Shown one piece after another: positions 15,891 through 24,415 of a DNA stretch of 42,720 nucleotides. Position 1 is the stretch's first letter. The number at the start of each line of letters is the position of its first letter. The position numbers and the translations under genes were made by a program. The notes under the pieces are model-generated. The model was not told the origin of the DNA. It saw only the letters and a program-made list of their open reading frames with translations, and did not search any database. The DNA comes from Marinobacter sp. GTDB taxonomy: Bacteria; Pseudomonadota; Gammaproteobacteria; Pseudomonadales; Oleiphilaceae. The DNA is taken from positions 1-42,720 of the forward strand of contig JABURI010000147.1 in NCBI GenBank assembly GCA_014762755.1, given 5' to 3'.

Positions 15891-16837
15891 TTCAGCCTGA
15901 GGTCCGACAGGAAGACGGTCCGGGGCGCCGGCAGGCGCACGGTAAAAAGCCCCAATCTCCGCACGTTCGCCATATCCATCATCCTGTTTGCCGGCGCGTT
16001 TCTGACGTCATCGAGATTGAGAGTGAACGTGTTAAAGCCGGTATCAAGAAGCAGTCGCGTGTTGAAACGATCGCCGTAGGCATTGTCACCTCTGTCATGG
16101 ACAACGTCGTTGATCCTGAGGGTAAGTTGCAGCGGTTCCTGCGAGGGATTGAACAGTGTGATGGTCAGCTGCTCGTAGCCTCGCCAGTCAGCGGGCAGAT
16201 TGTCGAGGGAAATCCCGGAATAGGTCTCCGTGCCCAGTTCAAGTTTCAGGCTCTGGGGGTGGTTGGCGGTGTGGCGGTCCGATGGAGCCGGGTTGCCGCT
16301 CCAGAACAGGGCAGGATTCTCGTTCCGGAAGTCGTAGAGTAGCGGAAGTTGGTGGTTGACCTGCCATTGTCGGGCGGCGACTGTGCCGGTGGCGCCCAGC
16401 TCGAGCAGCAATAACAGAGCAGCGACGACCGGAAGAGGCCAGGATGGCCCATACGTGCGGCTGTTGCGGGAAAATACCGGCCACCAGGCCAGCACCAGCC
16501 ATACGCCCACCAGGTTTCGCAGAATGTCGTGCCAGTCGGTCTGTCGATCCGTACCGGACTGAAGCCACTCGATCAGGATGCCCAGCAACAGGACCAAACC
16601 CGTCATGGCCAGCCAGAGTCGCCAGCCTGAGAGCCAATGCCAGGGTTTCAACGCATAGGTGAGAAGTGCAAACAGGCCGATGTGGCCGAGGTTCCAGACG
16701 GACCGGTAAAACGGACCTGAGGCCCAATCCGGTCCTCCGATAAACAGCAACGGTGCCATTCCGGCAGCGCCCGCAAGGGCCAGCAGATGCACCCGCTGGC
16801 CCTTGAGAACGCGTGCCGGCATGGAGCCAGACCCCAT
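15887..16837 (-). CDS. VanZ-family membrane protein with C-terminal beta-rich domain
   Basis: This 316-residue protein has four or five hydrophobic helices in the first 160 residues. The VanZ features are HIGLFALLTYAL and a polar loop LQSGTDRQTDWHDILRNLVG between helices. The remaining 150 residues form a probable beta-sandwich (SLKLELGTETYSGISLDNL ... FTLNLDD), which resembles carbohydrate-binding jelly rolls. The ATG overlaps the ppiC stop codon (TGATG), so translation is coupled. VanZ was named from teicoplanin resistance, but most homologues have no known function and resistance should not be assumed. Confidence 0.82.
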   Translation of the reverse strand: MGSGSMPARVLKGQRVHLLALAGAAGMAPLLFIGGPDWASGPFYRSVWNLGHIGLFALLTYALKPWHWLSGWRLWLAMTGLVLLLGILIEWLQSGTDRQTDWHDILRNLVGVWLVLAWWPVFSRNSRTYGPSWPLPVVAALLLLLELGATGTVAARQWQVNHQLPLLYDFRNENPALFWSGNPAPSDRHTANHPQSLKLELGTETYSGISLDNLPADWRGYEQLTITLFNPSQEPLQLTLRINDVVHDRGDNAYGDRFNTRLLLDTGFNTFTLNLDDVRNAPANRMMDMANVRRLGLFTVRLPAPRTVFLSDLRLN

Positions 16838-17115
16838 CAGCTGCGGCTGGTGACTTCCAGCAGGTGGTAGCCGAACTGCGTTTTGATCGGACCGATCACA
16901 GTGTTCAGCTCGCTGTTGAAGACCGCCTTGTCGAACTCCGGCACCATTTGGCCCGGGCCGAAGGAACCCAGGTCGCCGCCGTTACGGCCGGAGGGACAGG
17001 AGGAGTGCTGCTTTGCCACTTCGGCAAAGTCCTGGCCGCCTTCGATGGCCTTCTTCAGTTCTTCACATTTTGCTTCGCTGTCCACCAGAATGTGGCGTGC
17101 GGTTGCTTGTGCCAT
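16837..17115 (-). CDS. ppiC: Peptidyl-prolyl cis-trans isomerase, parvulin type
   Basis: This 92-residue single-domain parvulin is almost identical in length to E. coli PpiC (93). Hallmarks are ARHILV at the start, the SSCPSGRNGGDLGSFGPGQM segment and the C-terminal TQFGYHLLEV. It has no signal peptide, so a cytosolic folding helper is expected. The ATG at 17115 is preferred over TTG at 17121 because it gives the family start MAQATARH, with AGGA upstream. It is the first gene of a two-gene unit with the VanZ gene and diverges from ybiT. Confidence 0.95.
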   Translation of the reverse strand: MAQATARHILVDSEAKCEELKKAIEGGQDFAEVAKQHSSCPSGRNGGDLGSFGPGQMVPEFDKAVFNSELNTVIGPIKTQFGYHLLEVTSRS

Positions 17116-17297
17116 GATCAATATCCTGTGTCTGGATTAAAGGGTAGGTCAGAACGGGAATGCTGCCCGCACAGCCCGCCAGAGGCAAGCGCTTTTTATC
17201 CGTGTTTCTGCGGCCTCACAGTCCGCACGGCAAACCTGTACAATGCCGGCTTTCTCTTCGCCGGCGCCCGCCCGGCCCCACATCGACAGGTTTTTTC

Positions 17298-18884
17298 TTG
17301 ATTTCCACCGCCAATATCACCATGCAGTTCGGGGCGAAGCCCCTGTTTGAAAACGTTTCCGCCAAATTCGGCAATGGCAACCGCTACGGTTTGATCGGCG
17401 CCAACGGCTGCGGCAAGTCCACCCTGATGAAGATCCTCGGTGGTGACCTCGAGCCGTCGGCCGGCCAGGTCATGCTGGAGCCCAACATCCGGCTCGGTAA
17501 ACTGCGCCAGGACCAGTTCGCCTACGAAGATTGCACGGTGATGGACACCGTGATCATGGGCCATGAAGAGCTGTGGCACGTCAAGAAGGAACGTGACCGC
17601 ATCTACTCCCTGGCGGAAATGAGCGAGGAAGACGGCATGGCCGTGGCGGACCTGGAAGTCCAGTTCGCCGAGATGGACGGCTACACCGCCGAATCCCGCG
17701 CCGGCGAACTCCTGTTGGGCCTGGACATCCCGCTGGAGCAGCATGACGGCCCCATGAGCTCTTTGGCTCCAGGCTGGAAACTGCGGGTTCTGCTGGCCCA
17801 GGCGCTGTTCTCGGACCCGGACGTACTCTTGTTGGACGAGCCCACCAACCACCTTGACATCAACACCATCCGCTGGCTGGAAAACATTCTGGTGGCCCGC
17901 AACAGCACCATGATCATCATCTCCCACGACCGCCACTTCCTGAACAGCGTGTGCACCCACATGGCGGATCTGGACTACGGCGAACTGCGCCTGTTCCCGG
18001 GCAACTACGACGAGTACATGACCGCCGCCACCCAGGCCCGCGAGCGCATGATGGCAGACAACGCCAAGAAGAAGGCCCAGATTGCCGAACTCCAGCAGTT
18101 CGTCAGCCGCTTCTCGGCTAACGCCTCCAAGGCGAAGCAGGCTACCTCACGCGCGCGCCAGATCGACAAGATCCAGCTGGAGGAAGTGAAACCCTCCAGC
18201 CGGGTAAGTCCGTTCATCCGTTTTGAACAGGGCAAGAAACTGCATCGCCAGGCGGTCACCCTGAAAGCCCTGACCAAAGGCTTCGACGAAGGCCCGCTGT
18301 TCAAGAACCTGGATCTGCAGATCGAAGCCGGAGAGCGGGTCGCCATCATCGGCCCCAACGGCATCGGCAAAACCACGCTGCTGCAGTGCCTGGCCGGCGC
18401 CTACACACCGGACAGCGGTGAGGTGAAGTGGACCGACAGTGCGGAAGTGGGCTACTTCGCCCAGGATCACACCGCGGACTTTGCCGAGGACGAAACCCTC
18501 ACCGACTGGATGGCCCAGTGGACCAAGGGCGGCGAGCAACTGGTGCGCGGCACGCTGGGGCGCATGCTGTTCTCCGGTGACGACATTGGTAAATCGGTGC
18601 GGGTGATTTCCGGTGGTGAGCAGGGGCGGATGCTGTTTGGCAAGCTGATCCTGCAGAAGCCCAATGTCATGCTGATGGATGAGCCGACGAACCACCTGGA
18701 CATGGAATCCATCGAGGCGCTGAACCTGGCGCTGGAGAACTATCCGGGTACACTGATTTTCGTCAGCCACGATCGGGAGTTTGTTTCTTCGTTGGCTACT
18801 CGGATTATCGAGATGAAGCCTGATGGGGTTACCGATTTCAGTGGGAGCTATGATGATTATCTTCGGAGTCAGGGGTATTTGTAG
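17298..18884 (+). CDS. ybiT: ABC-F family ATPase YbiT
   Basis: This 528-residue cytosolic ABC-F protein has two ATP-binding domains joined by a linker and no membrane segment. The first Walker [10 protein letters not shown], is at 34-42; the second, GPNGIGKTT, is at 352-360. [11 protein letters not shown] and [10 protein letters not shown] carry the Walker B motifs, with signature regions between. ABC-F proteins act on the ribosome. The start is TTG at 17298: the protein then begins (M)[18 protein letters not shown], matching E. coli YbiT (530 residues), whereas the longer frame adds 46 unrelated residues. An AGG lies 7 nt upstream of the TTG. Confidence 0.93.
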   Translation: MISTANITMQFGAKPLFENVSAKFGNGNRYGLIGANGCGKSTLMKILGGDLEPSAGQVMLEPNIRLGKLRQDQFAYEDCTVMDTVIMGHEELWHVKKERDRIYSLAEMSEEDGMAVADLEVQFAEMDGYTAESRAGELLLGLDIPLEQHDGPMSSLAPGWKLRVLLAQALFSDPDVLLLDEPTNHLDINTIRWLENILVARNSTMIIISHDRHFLNSVCTHMADLDYGELRLFPGNYDEYMTAATQARERMMADNAKKKAQIAELQQFVSRFSANASKAKQATSRARQIDKIQLEEVKPSSRVSPFIRFEQGKKLHRQAVTLKALTKGFDEGPLFKNLDLQIEAGERVAIIGPNGIGKTTLLQCLAGAYTPDSGEVKWTDSAEVGYFAQDHTADFAEDETLTDWMAQWTKGGEQLVRGTLGRMLFSGDDIGKSVRVISGGEQGRMLFGKLILQKPNVMLMDEPTNHLDMESIEALNLALENYPGTLIFVSHDREFVSSLATRIIEMKPDGVTDFSGSYDDYLRSQGYL

Positions 18885-18973
18885 GATTTAGGCTCTGGGG
18901 GGTGGCGGCCAGCCCCGCCCGGCCGCTCATTCTTCTGAGTGGCCTTCAAATGAATCAAGGAAACTTCTAGAAC

Positions 18974-19543
18974 ATGGGCGAGACAGAGATTATCAACGCA
19001 ACCCGAAAATGGGTCGAAGACGTGGTCGTTGGCTACAACCTGTGCCCGTTCGCCAAACGGGAACTGGTCCGTAACCGGGTGCGGTTTGTGGTGTCGGAAG
19101 CCGAGACCGAGGACGATCTGCTGCACGCCCTGCATTCCGAACTCCAGCGCCTGGACGACGAACCAGAGGTTGAAACCACGCTGTTGATCCACCCGGGTGT
19201 ACTGCAGGACTTCGGTGCCTACAATGAATTTCTGGACGCGGCCGACGGTTTGCTGGCGTACCTGGAAATGGAAGGCGTTTACCAGATTGCCAGTTTCCAC
19301 CCGGACTACCAGTTTGCGGGCACCGAGCCGGATTCGGCAGAAAATTACACCAACCGTTCTCCGTTCCCGATGCTGCACCTGTTACGGGAAGCCAGTCTGG
19401 AAGCCGCGATTGACAGCTATCCGGATGTGGAAGGTATCCCCCAGCGGAATATCGAGTTGATGGAGAAGTTGGGTGCAGAGAAGATGAGGAATATCCTCAG
19501 GTCGTGTTTACAAGGATCTTCCCCAGAGCGCCCAGGGGAGTAG
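18974..19543 (+). CDS. DUF1415 family protein
   Basis: This soluble 189-residue protein shows the DUF1415 signature: WVEDVVVGYNLCPFAKREL (13-31) at the N-terminus, VYQIASFHPDYQFAGTEPDSAENYTNRSP in the middle and IPQRNIELMEKLG near the end. The single conserved Cys in NLCPFA and the HPDYQF motif suggest a conserved active or binding site, but no function is known to me. The ATG is 3 bases from GAAACTTCTAGAAC, so the SD is weak (AAGGAAAC at 18959). It follows ybiT by 89 bp and is probably independent. Confidence 0.88.
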   Translation: MGETEIINATRKWVEDVVVGYNLCPFAKRELVRNRVRFVVSEAETEDDLLHALHSELQRLDDEPEVETTLLIHPGVLQDFGAYNEFLDAADGLLAYLEMEGVYQIASFHPDYQFAGTEPDSAENYTNRSPFPMLHLLREASLEAAIDSYPDVEGIPQRNIELMEKLGAEKMRNILRSCLQGSSPERPGE

Positions 19544-19551
19544 AACAAAGA

Positions 19552-19658
19552 GCCGGTGGGCAGGGCCGTCCAAAACTGTGCGGAGCCATGGATGGCGGAG
19601 CTCAAGCGTCACATGGACGTGCCGAAGGAGCGGGTTTTGGACGGCCCTGCCCACCGGC
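19552..19658. repeat. 107-bp intergenic element with perfect 25-bp terminal inverted repeat and two inner hairpins
   Basis: 19552-19576 (starting GCCGGTGGGCAGGGCCGTCC) is the exact reverse complement of 19634-19658. The 57 bp between hold two smaller stems: GCCAT-GG-ATGGC at 19585-19596 and CGTC-ACATG-GACG at 19607-19619. As single strand it would fold like a three-way junction. It lies wholly between DUF1415 and the spermidine-synthase-like gene. No target duplication is visible at its edges. It could be a MITE-like repeat, a structured terminator or RNA; from memory similar GC-rich GGATGGCG...GGACGT elements occur between genes in marine gammaproteobacteria. Confidence 0.85.
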
Positions 19659-19744
19659 GACCGCACGGACTTTCAGGCTGCGGACGGCGAACTCGGAAGT
19701 ACAGGTTCCGCCGCAAACCAGATACGACGAAAGAGCCAGAATCA

Positions 19745-20476
19745 ATGGGACTGCTTTTCGAACAAATAGACAGCCAACCCTCCGTAATTGGTGAAATCAC
19801 CCTCCGGAGGCGCCGCATTCCGGCCATTGGCGACCGCGACATCTACGAAGTGAAACTGGGCGAGGAATTCCTCATGTCCAGCATGTTCGTGGACGCAGAA
19901 ATAGCCCTCTCCGACCTGGGACTGGACGCCACCAAAGGCGACAACCTCAGTGTCGTGGTCGGCGGTCTGGGGCTTGGCTACACCGCCGTGGCCGCGCTGA
20001 AACACCAACGGGTCAGTGAACTCCTTGTGGTGGAATACCTCGAGCCCGTCATCCGCTGGCACCAGCAGGAACTCGTGCCCCTTGGCAAGGAAATCAATGC
20101 CGACCCCCGCGCCCGGTACGTCCACGGCAGCTTCTTCGACCTCGCTGTAGCCGATCCCGAAACCGGCGGCTTTGATCCCGATGCTCCGGGCAAACAGTTC
20201 GATGCCATCCTCCTGGACATCGACCACTCCCCCCGGGCACTGCTCCACGATTCCAACGCCAGCTTTTACACCACCGAAAACATCGGCCTCATGGCCCGCC
20301 AACTCAAACCCAGCGGCATCTTCGCAATGTGGTCGAACGAAGGTGAAGACGACGAATTCATGGCCGTGCTGCGGCACGGGTTCATCGATGTTGCCTGCCA
20401 CGTCGTAAAGTTCTACAACCCGTTCCAGAACCGGGAATCGTTCAACACCGTTTACGTTGCCCGAAAGCCGGGCTGA
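19745..20476 (+). CDS. Spermidine-synthase-like (spermine/spermidine synthase domain) protein
   Basis: This 243-residue Rossmann-fold protein resembles polyamine aminopropyltransferases and their methyltransferase relatives. The nucleotide-binding loop is VVGGLGLGYTAVAAL (about 70-84) and the acidic strand ILLDIDHSP is at about 153-161, a loop equivalent to the catalytic-aspartate segment. It lacks the typical N-terminal gate of SpeE. Whether it makes spermidine, methylates or has another aminopropyl substrate is not decided by sequence. The longer frame to 19556 runs through the inverted repeat and is rejected; the ATG at 19745 gives MGLLFEQIDSQ. The sirtuin starts 16 bp after its stop, likely the same operon. 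Confidence 0.8.
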   Translation: MGLLFEQIDSQPSVIGEITLRRRRIPAIGDRDIYEVKLGEEFLMSSMFVDAEIALSDLGLDATKGDNLSVVVGGLGLGYTAVAALKHQRVSELLVVEYLEPVIRWHQQELVPLGKEINADPRARYVHGSFFDLAVADPETGGFDPDAPGKQFDAILLDIDHSPRALLHDSNASFYTTENIGLMARQLKPSGIFAMWSNEGEDDEFMAVLRHGFIDVACHVVKFYNPFQNRESFNTVYVARKPG

Positions 20477-20492
20477 CAGAACCGGAGTTTTC

Positions 20493-21395
20493 ATGCCAGT
20501 GACCACCCACCGTACACGCCCCTTCAGTTCCAGCCAGCGCCTGCCGGACACGGACCGGCCGCTGGTAAACCATAATCCGGAAGAAGCCGGCGAGCAGCTG
20601 GCGGCATTTATCCGCCGTCATCCGAGACTCCTGATCCTGACCGGAGCCGGGGTGAGCACGGATTCGGGAATACCGGACTATCGGGATGGCGATGGTGCCT
20701 GGAAGCGCAAACAGCCGGTGCAACATCAGGACTTTATGGAAAGTTTCCACACCCGCCAGCGTTACTGGGGCCGGAGCCTGATTGGCTGGCCGGTGATGCG
20801 TAATGCCACGCCCAACCTCTCGCATTCCCACATCGCCGACCTGGAATTGCTCAATCACAGCAACCTGGTGGTGACACAGAATGTGGACCGCCTGCACCAG
20901 AAAGCCGGCACCCGCGCCGTGCTGGATTTCCATGGCCGGGCGGACGAAGTCCTGTGCATGAGCTGCGGCTATCGATGCCCCCGGGATGAAGTGCATGATC
21001 GCTGTGCCGATCTGAATCCGGGGTTCCGGCAATACACCGCGACCACCGCGCCGGATGGTGATGCGGATCTGGAAGTGGATTTCTCGGATTTCCGGCCGGC
21101 CGGCTGTCCCAGGTGCAGCGGCATCCTGAAGCCGGATGTGGTGTTCTTCGGCGACTTCGTGCCGAAACAGCGCGTCACCTCGGCACTGGATGCCCTCAAG
21201 GCCAGCGATGGTTTGCTGGTGATCGGTTCCTCGCTGATGGTGTATTCGGGTTTTCGCTTCTGTCGTTACGGGAAGGAGTGGGGCAAGCCCATGGCGACCC
21301 TTAACCTTGGCCGTACCCGGGCGGAGGAGCTGGTGGATCTGAAACTGAACGCGCGCATCGGCGAGACGCTGGCTGCTGCGCTCCGGCAACTGTGA
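20493..21395 (+). CDS. NAD-dependent protein deacylase, Sir2 family (class II-like)
   Basis: This 300-residue sirtuin uses NAD+ to remove acyl groups from lysines, releasing nicotinamide. The Rossmann signature GAGVSTDSGIPDYR is at 51-64, TQNVDRLH at 128-135 and the catalytic His147 in FHGRAD. Four zinc cysteines lie at 155, 158, 205 and 208. The GIPDYRDGDGAWKRKQPV pattern resembles SIRT4-type class II sirtuins. The ATG at 20493 has GGAG 6 nt upstream; the longer frame starting at 20457 overlaps the previous gene and is less likely. Confidence 0.93.
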   Translation: MPVTTHRTRPFSSSQRLPDTDRPLVNHNPEEAGEQLAAFIRRHPRLLILTGAGVSTDSGIPDYRDGDGAWKRKQPVQHQDFMESFHTRQRYWGRSLIGWPVMRNATPNLSHSHIADLELLNHSNLVVTQNVDRLHQKAGTRAVLDFHGRADEVLCMSCGYRCPRDEVHDRCADLNPGFRQYTATTAPDGDADLEVDFSDFRPAGCPRCSGILKPDVVFFGDFVPKQRVTSALDALKASDGLLVIGSSLMVYSGFRFCRYGKEWGKPMATLNLGRTRAEELVDLKLNARIGETLAAALRQL

Positions 21396-21402
21396 TGAAA
21401 AC

Positions 21403-21432
21403 GGGGTCAGATGAAGGCTTTCATCAGACCCC
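21403..21432. repeat. 30-nt REP-like palindrome, copy 1
   Basis: It opens GGGGTCAGATGAAGG and closes with CATCAGACCCC. Bases 1-14 pair with 17-30 except one A-A mismatch at position 7 and a G-T at 14, giving a stable hairpin with a two-base loop. It is the exact reverse complement of copy 3 (35743-35772). It sits 7 bp after the sirtuin stop and may act as a terminator. Confidence 0.85.
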
Positions 21433-21443
21433 TTTTTAACCCC

Positions 21444-21473
21444 GGGGTCTGAAGAAAGCCTTCTTCTGACCCC
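21444..21473. repeat. 30-nt REP-like palindrome, copy 2
   Basis: It opens GGGGTCTGAAGAAAGCC and closes TTCTGACCCC. It is the exact reverse complement of copy 4 (37970-37999). It differs from copies 1 and 3 in the AAGAA/TTCTT core, and is placed in opposite sense to copy 1 with an 11-bp spacer. Together the two sit between convergent genes. Confidence 0.85.
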
Positions 21474-21492
21474 TTCTTGACTTACCGCAGCA

Positions 21493-22905
21493 TCAAATCA
21501 GGTTATAGATAAACACCACAGCCACCGCCACCGGTGTAACAAACCGCAGGGTCCCGAACCACAGGCTGAACGCCGGTCCCGACAGTGACAGCTCGTTCTC
21601 CAGGGCCTGCTTCGACATCACCCAGCCGGCGAACAGGGCTACCAGCAGGCCGCCCAGCGGCAGCAGGATGTTGGCGGTGAAGAAGTCCAGCAGGTCAAAG
21701 ATGGTCTTGCCTTCGAGCATCGGAATGAAGCTCAGCGGCGCCACGTCGGACCACAGGTTCAGGGACAGGATCGAGGCAATACCCAGGGCCCAGCATACCA
21801 TCCCGGCACCCAGGGTGCTCACGGTGCGATTCAGGCCTTTCTGTTCTTCCAGCCACTCCACGATCGGCTCCAGCAGGGAGATGCCGGAGGTCCAGGCCGC
21901 GAAGATCAGCAGCACGAAGAACAAAGTGCCGAAGAAGCTCCCCATGGGCATCTGGCCGAAGGCCAGCGGCAGGGTCTGGAAGATCAGGCCTGGACCGGCG
22001 CCCGGCTCGAGGCCGTTGGCGAACACGATCGGGAAGATGGCCAGGCCGGCCAGCAATGCCACGCCGGTGTCGATGATGGATACCGTGATGGAGGTTTTGG
22101 CAATGGAGATCTTCTTGGGTAGATAGGAGCCGTAGGCCATCATCACCGCCATACCCAGGCTCAGGGTGAAGAACGCATGCCCCAGGGCCACCAGCACGCC
22201 GGAGGTGGTCAGTTTGGAGAAGTCCGGCTGGAACAGGAAGGTCACTGCCTTGCCGAAGGAGCCGGAAGTCATCGCGTAACCCACCACGATCAGCAACAGG
22301 ATGAACAGACCGGGCATCAGGATGCTGACCGCGCGCTCAAGGCCGGAACGAACACCGCGAGCCACAACCACCATGACCAATGCCATGAATACGGTGTGCC
22401 ACAACAGCAGGGTAAGCGGGTCGCTCAGGAGGCCGGAGAAGATGGCGCCAATGGCATCCGCGGACTGACCGGCGAGCTGGCCGCTGGCGGCAGTGCCGAC
22501 GTAAGACACTGCCCAGCCGCCGATCACCGAGTAGAACGACAGGATCAGGAAGCCCGCCAGGACACCCACGGCGCCCACCAGTTTCCAGGCCGGGTGGAGC
22601 TTGTCCCGCTCGGCAATCAGACGCAGGCTGTTGACCGGGCTGCGGCCGCCGCGTCGGCCGATCATGACCTCGGCCATCATGATGGGAATGCCCACCACGG
22701 CAATACACGCCAGGTACATGATCACAAACGCACCACCGCCGTTCTCGCCGGTGATGTAGGGGAACTTCCAGATATTGCCCAGGCCCACGGCGGAGCCGGT
22801 TGCCGCCAGGATGAAGGCGAGCCTTGATGACCAGAGCCCGCGCTTGGCGTTGGAACCCTCGAGGGCCTCCGAATAGGTGGCCGATCCTGAAGAAGAAACA
22901 GACAT
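21493..22905 (-). CDS. Sodium-dependent neurotransmitter-symporter (NSS) family transporter
   Basis: This 470-residue LeuT-fold symporter has about 12 hydrophobic helices. The first, AFILAATGSAVGLGNIWKFPY, contains the GSAVGLGNIWKFPY motif that binds Na+ and substrate. A long helix around GGGAFVIMYL and the ALGHAFFTLSLG segment (TM6 region) are family features. It likely imports an amino acid with Na+; the substrate is not readable from sequence. The SD CAGGAG precedes the ATG at 22905. It lies 93 bp downstream of leucine dehydrogenase on the same strand, separated by a terminator-like hairpin. Confidence 0.93.
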   Translation of the reverse strand: MSVSSSGSATYSEALEGSNAKRGLWSSRLAFILAATGSAVGLGNIWKFPYITGENGGGAFVIMYLACIAVVGIPIMMAEVMIGRRGGRSPVNSLRLIAERDKLHPAWKLVGAVGVLAGFLILSFYSVIGGWAVSYVGTAASGQLAGQSADAIGAIFSGLLSDPLTLLLWHTVFMALVMVVVARGVRSGLERAVSILMPGLFILLLIVVGYAMTSGSFGKAVTFLFQPDFSKLTTSGVLVALGHAFFTLSLGMAVMMAYGSYLPKKISIAKTSITVSIIDTGVALLAGLAIFPIVFANGLEPGAGPGLIFQTLPLAFGQMPMGSFFGTLFFVLLIFAAWTSGISLLEPIVEWLEEQKGLNRTVSTLGAGMVCWALGIASILSLNLWSDVAPLSFIPMLEGKTIFDLLDFFTANILLPLGGLLVALFAGWVMSKQALENELSLSGPAFSLWFGTLRFVTPVAVAVVFIYNLI

Positions 22906-22942
22906 GACTATCTCCTGTGGTACTTGTTTTTGTGTCAGGGCG

Positions 22943-22970
22943 AAAAAGGAGAGCCGCAGATGCCTGCGGC
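22943..22970 (-). terminator. Terminator after leucine dehydrogenase
   Basis: On the minus strand GCCGCAG-GCAT-CTGCGGC is followed by TCTCCTTTTT. The stem is 7 bp and the T-run starts 5 nt after it. It lies between leucine dehydrogenase and the NSS gene and would end or reduce read-through. Confidence 0.65.
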
Positions 22971-22998
22971 CCCCAAGGGGGATGGCACCGGTGTCAGG

Positions 22999-24099
22999 TT
23001 AACCGGTGCGAGCCAACCGCTCAGGCGCCAGCCCGGCACCCGCGGTATGCTTGCGGAACCGCTCTTCGGCCAGTTCGTTGGCGATTTCCCCGGTGGGAAG
23101 GCCGGAACGGTCGGAACGGTTGAAGATTTCGGTCAGGGTGTCCCCGATGGTGTCCACATGGGCGCGGACTTTCTCGGGCGTAGCGCCAGTGCGTTCGTAG
23201 AATACGTCGATGATGCCGCCGGCGTTGATGGCGAAGTCAGGCGCATAGAGGATGCCACGCTCTTTGAGCATGGCGTCATGTTCGGGGCGATCCAGCAGAT
23301 TGTTGGCGGCCCCGGCAATGATCCCGGCTTTGATTTCGGGAATGCTGTGATCGTTCAGAACCGCCCCCATGGCGCAGGGAGCAATCACATCCACCGGCAG
23401 GAACAGGATGTCTTCGGCGGTGGCGGGTTTCGCTCCCAGCTGTTCCACCGCGCGGCGCATGTTGTCCTCGTGGATGTCATAGACCCAGAGCTCGGCGCCG
23501 GCTTCTTTCAGGTGTCTGGCCAGCCGGAAACCGACGTTGCCGATGCCCTGGATGGCGACTTTCAGGCCAGCGAGATCGTCCTGCCCAAGCTTGTGCCGCA
23601 CCGCGGCCTTGAGGCCGATAAAGGTGCCGTAGGCGGTGGCGGGGGAGGGATCGCCGTTACTGGGGTTGCCGTCAAAGCCGGTGCGGGCGGCAACGCCGGC
23701 GACGTTGCTGGTGTGGCGCCCCATTACTTTCAGGTCCGGCACACTGGTGCCCGAGTCCTCGGCGGCGATGTACTGGCCACCCAGGCTCTCCAGATGCCGG
23801 CCCATGGCTTCCATCAGGGCTTCGGTCTTGTGCTTGCGGGGATCGCCGATAATCACCGATTTGCCTCCGCCCAGATCGAGGTTGGCGAGGGCTGATTTGT
23901 AGGTCATGCCGCGGGACAGTCGCAGAACGTCGCGAACGGCTTCTTCGTCGGTCGCGTAGGGGAACATGCGGCAACCGCCGAGGGCCGGGCCCCGGGAAGT
24001 ATTGTGGATGGCGATGATGGCTTTGAGTCCGGTTTCCGGATCACAGCAAAAGGACAGGTGTTCGTGGTTATCGAACTCCGGATGGGTAAACACGTTCAT
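22999..24099 (-). CDS. Leucine (Glu/Leu/Phe/Val) dehydrogenase
   Basis: This 366-residue NAD-dependent dehydrogenase deaminates branched-chain amino acids to keto acids. The start [13 protein letters not shown] at 24099 has GAGAGGA upstream and gives the usual family length (364-366). The substrate-site motif [10 protein letters not shown] is present as LDLGGGKSV, with catalytic Lys80 and a second Lys68 (TYKSALA). The NAD site reads IQGIGNVGF. The C-terminal GGIIDV segment also fits. A LiuR-like palindrome upstream suggests control with branched-chain amino acid catabolism. Leucine or valine preference cannot be read from sequence alone. Confidence 0.92.
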   Translation of the reverse strand: MNVFTHPEFDNHEHLSFCCDPETGLKAIIAIHNTSRGPALGGCRMFPYATDEEAVRDVLRLSRGMTYKSALANLDLGGGKSVIIGDPRKHKTEALMEAMGRHLESLGGQYIAAEDSGTSVPDLKVMGRHTSNVAGVAARTGFDGNPSNGDPSPATAYGTFIGLKAAVRHKLGQDDLAGLKVAIQGIGNVGFRLARHLKEAGAELWVYDIHEDNMRRAVEQLGAKPATAEDILFLPVDVIAPCAMGAVLNDHSIPEIKAGIIAGAANNLLDRPEHDAMLKERGILYAPDFAINAGGIIDVFYERTGATPEKVRAHVDTIGDTLTEIFNRSDRSGLPTGEIANELAEERFRKHTAGAGLAPERLARTG

Positions 24100-24415
24100 G
24101 ATGAAATCCTCTCCCACCTGGCCGGATCGCGGCGGTAGGTCTGTCTTGTTTTTGTCATCCCGGCTTGTGGCCGGAAGTTTGATTTCATGTGCCCATGCCC
24201 GATGGATTTTGTCGGGCGTGCCCTTGTGAGGCAGGACAAAAAAGAACCTAGCCTTGATTTACGTTAACGTCAACGTTTAATTTGTCCGCTTGCTCAGGAT
24301 AGTTCGGCGGATTACCTGAGTTTCTCATCCAACTGTTTGAGTCAGTGAAAATTTTCAGGAGGGGTAGTGGTTTCTACTTATTCGAATTGTACGGTTTCCG
24401 ACTTAGCTTTCTTCG
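24100..24415. other. 316-bp intergenic region between leucine dehydrogenase and azlC
   Basis: The divergent promoters of leucine dehydrogenase (leftward) and azlC (rightward) must lie here. Besides the palindrome at 24258-24273 I see no ORF with a credible SD, no tRNA and no hairpin terminator. On the minus strand TTGACG, 17 bp, TAGGTT forms a weak -35/-10 overlapping that palindrome. An in-frame stop just upstream of azlC's ATG fixes its start as the first available. Confidence 0.6.
24258..24273. promoter_or_regulatory. LiuR/MerR-like palindromic operator
   Basis: TTTACGTTAACGTCAA is a palindrome over ACGTTAACGT with flanks matching at all but one pair. From memory it fits the LiuR motif TTTACG..CGTAAA that controls branched-chain amino acid and related catabolism genes in gammaproteobacteria. 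It is 159 bp upstream of the leucine dehydrogenase start and overlaps a weak minus-strand -35 box. Confidence 0.6.

Noticed and set aside
19556..19744. 63-residue N-terminal extension of the spermidine-synthase-like protein
   Set aside because: It crosses the 107-bp inverted-repeat element and has no similarity to the family start.
24293..24320. CTCAGG ... CCTGAG inverted repeat (6 bp, 16-bp spacer)
   Set aside because: Short arms and a long spacer are expected by chance in several hundred bases; no neighbour context supports it.
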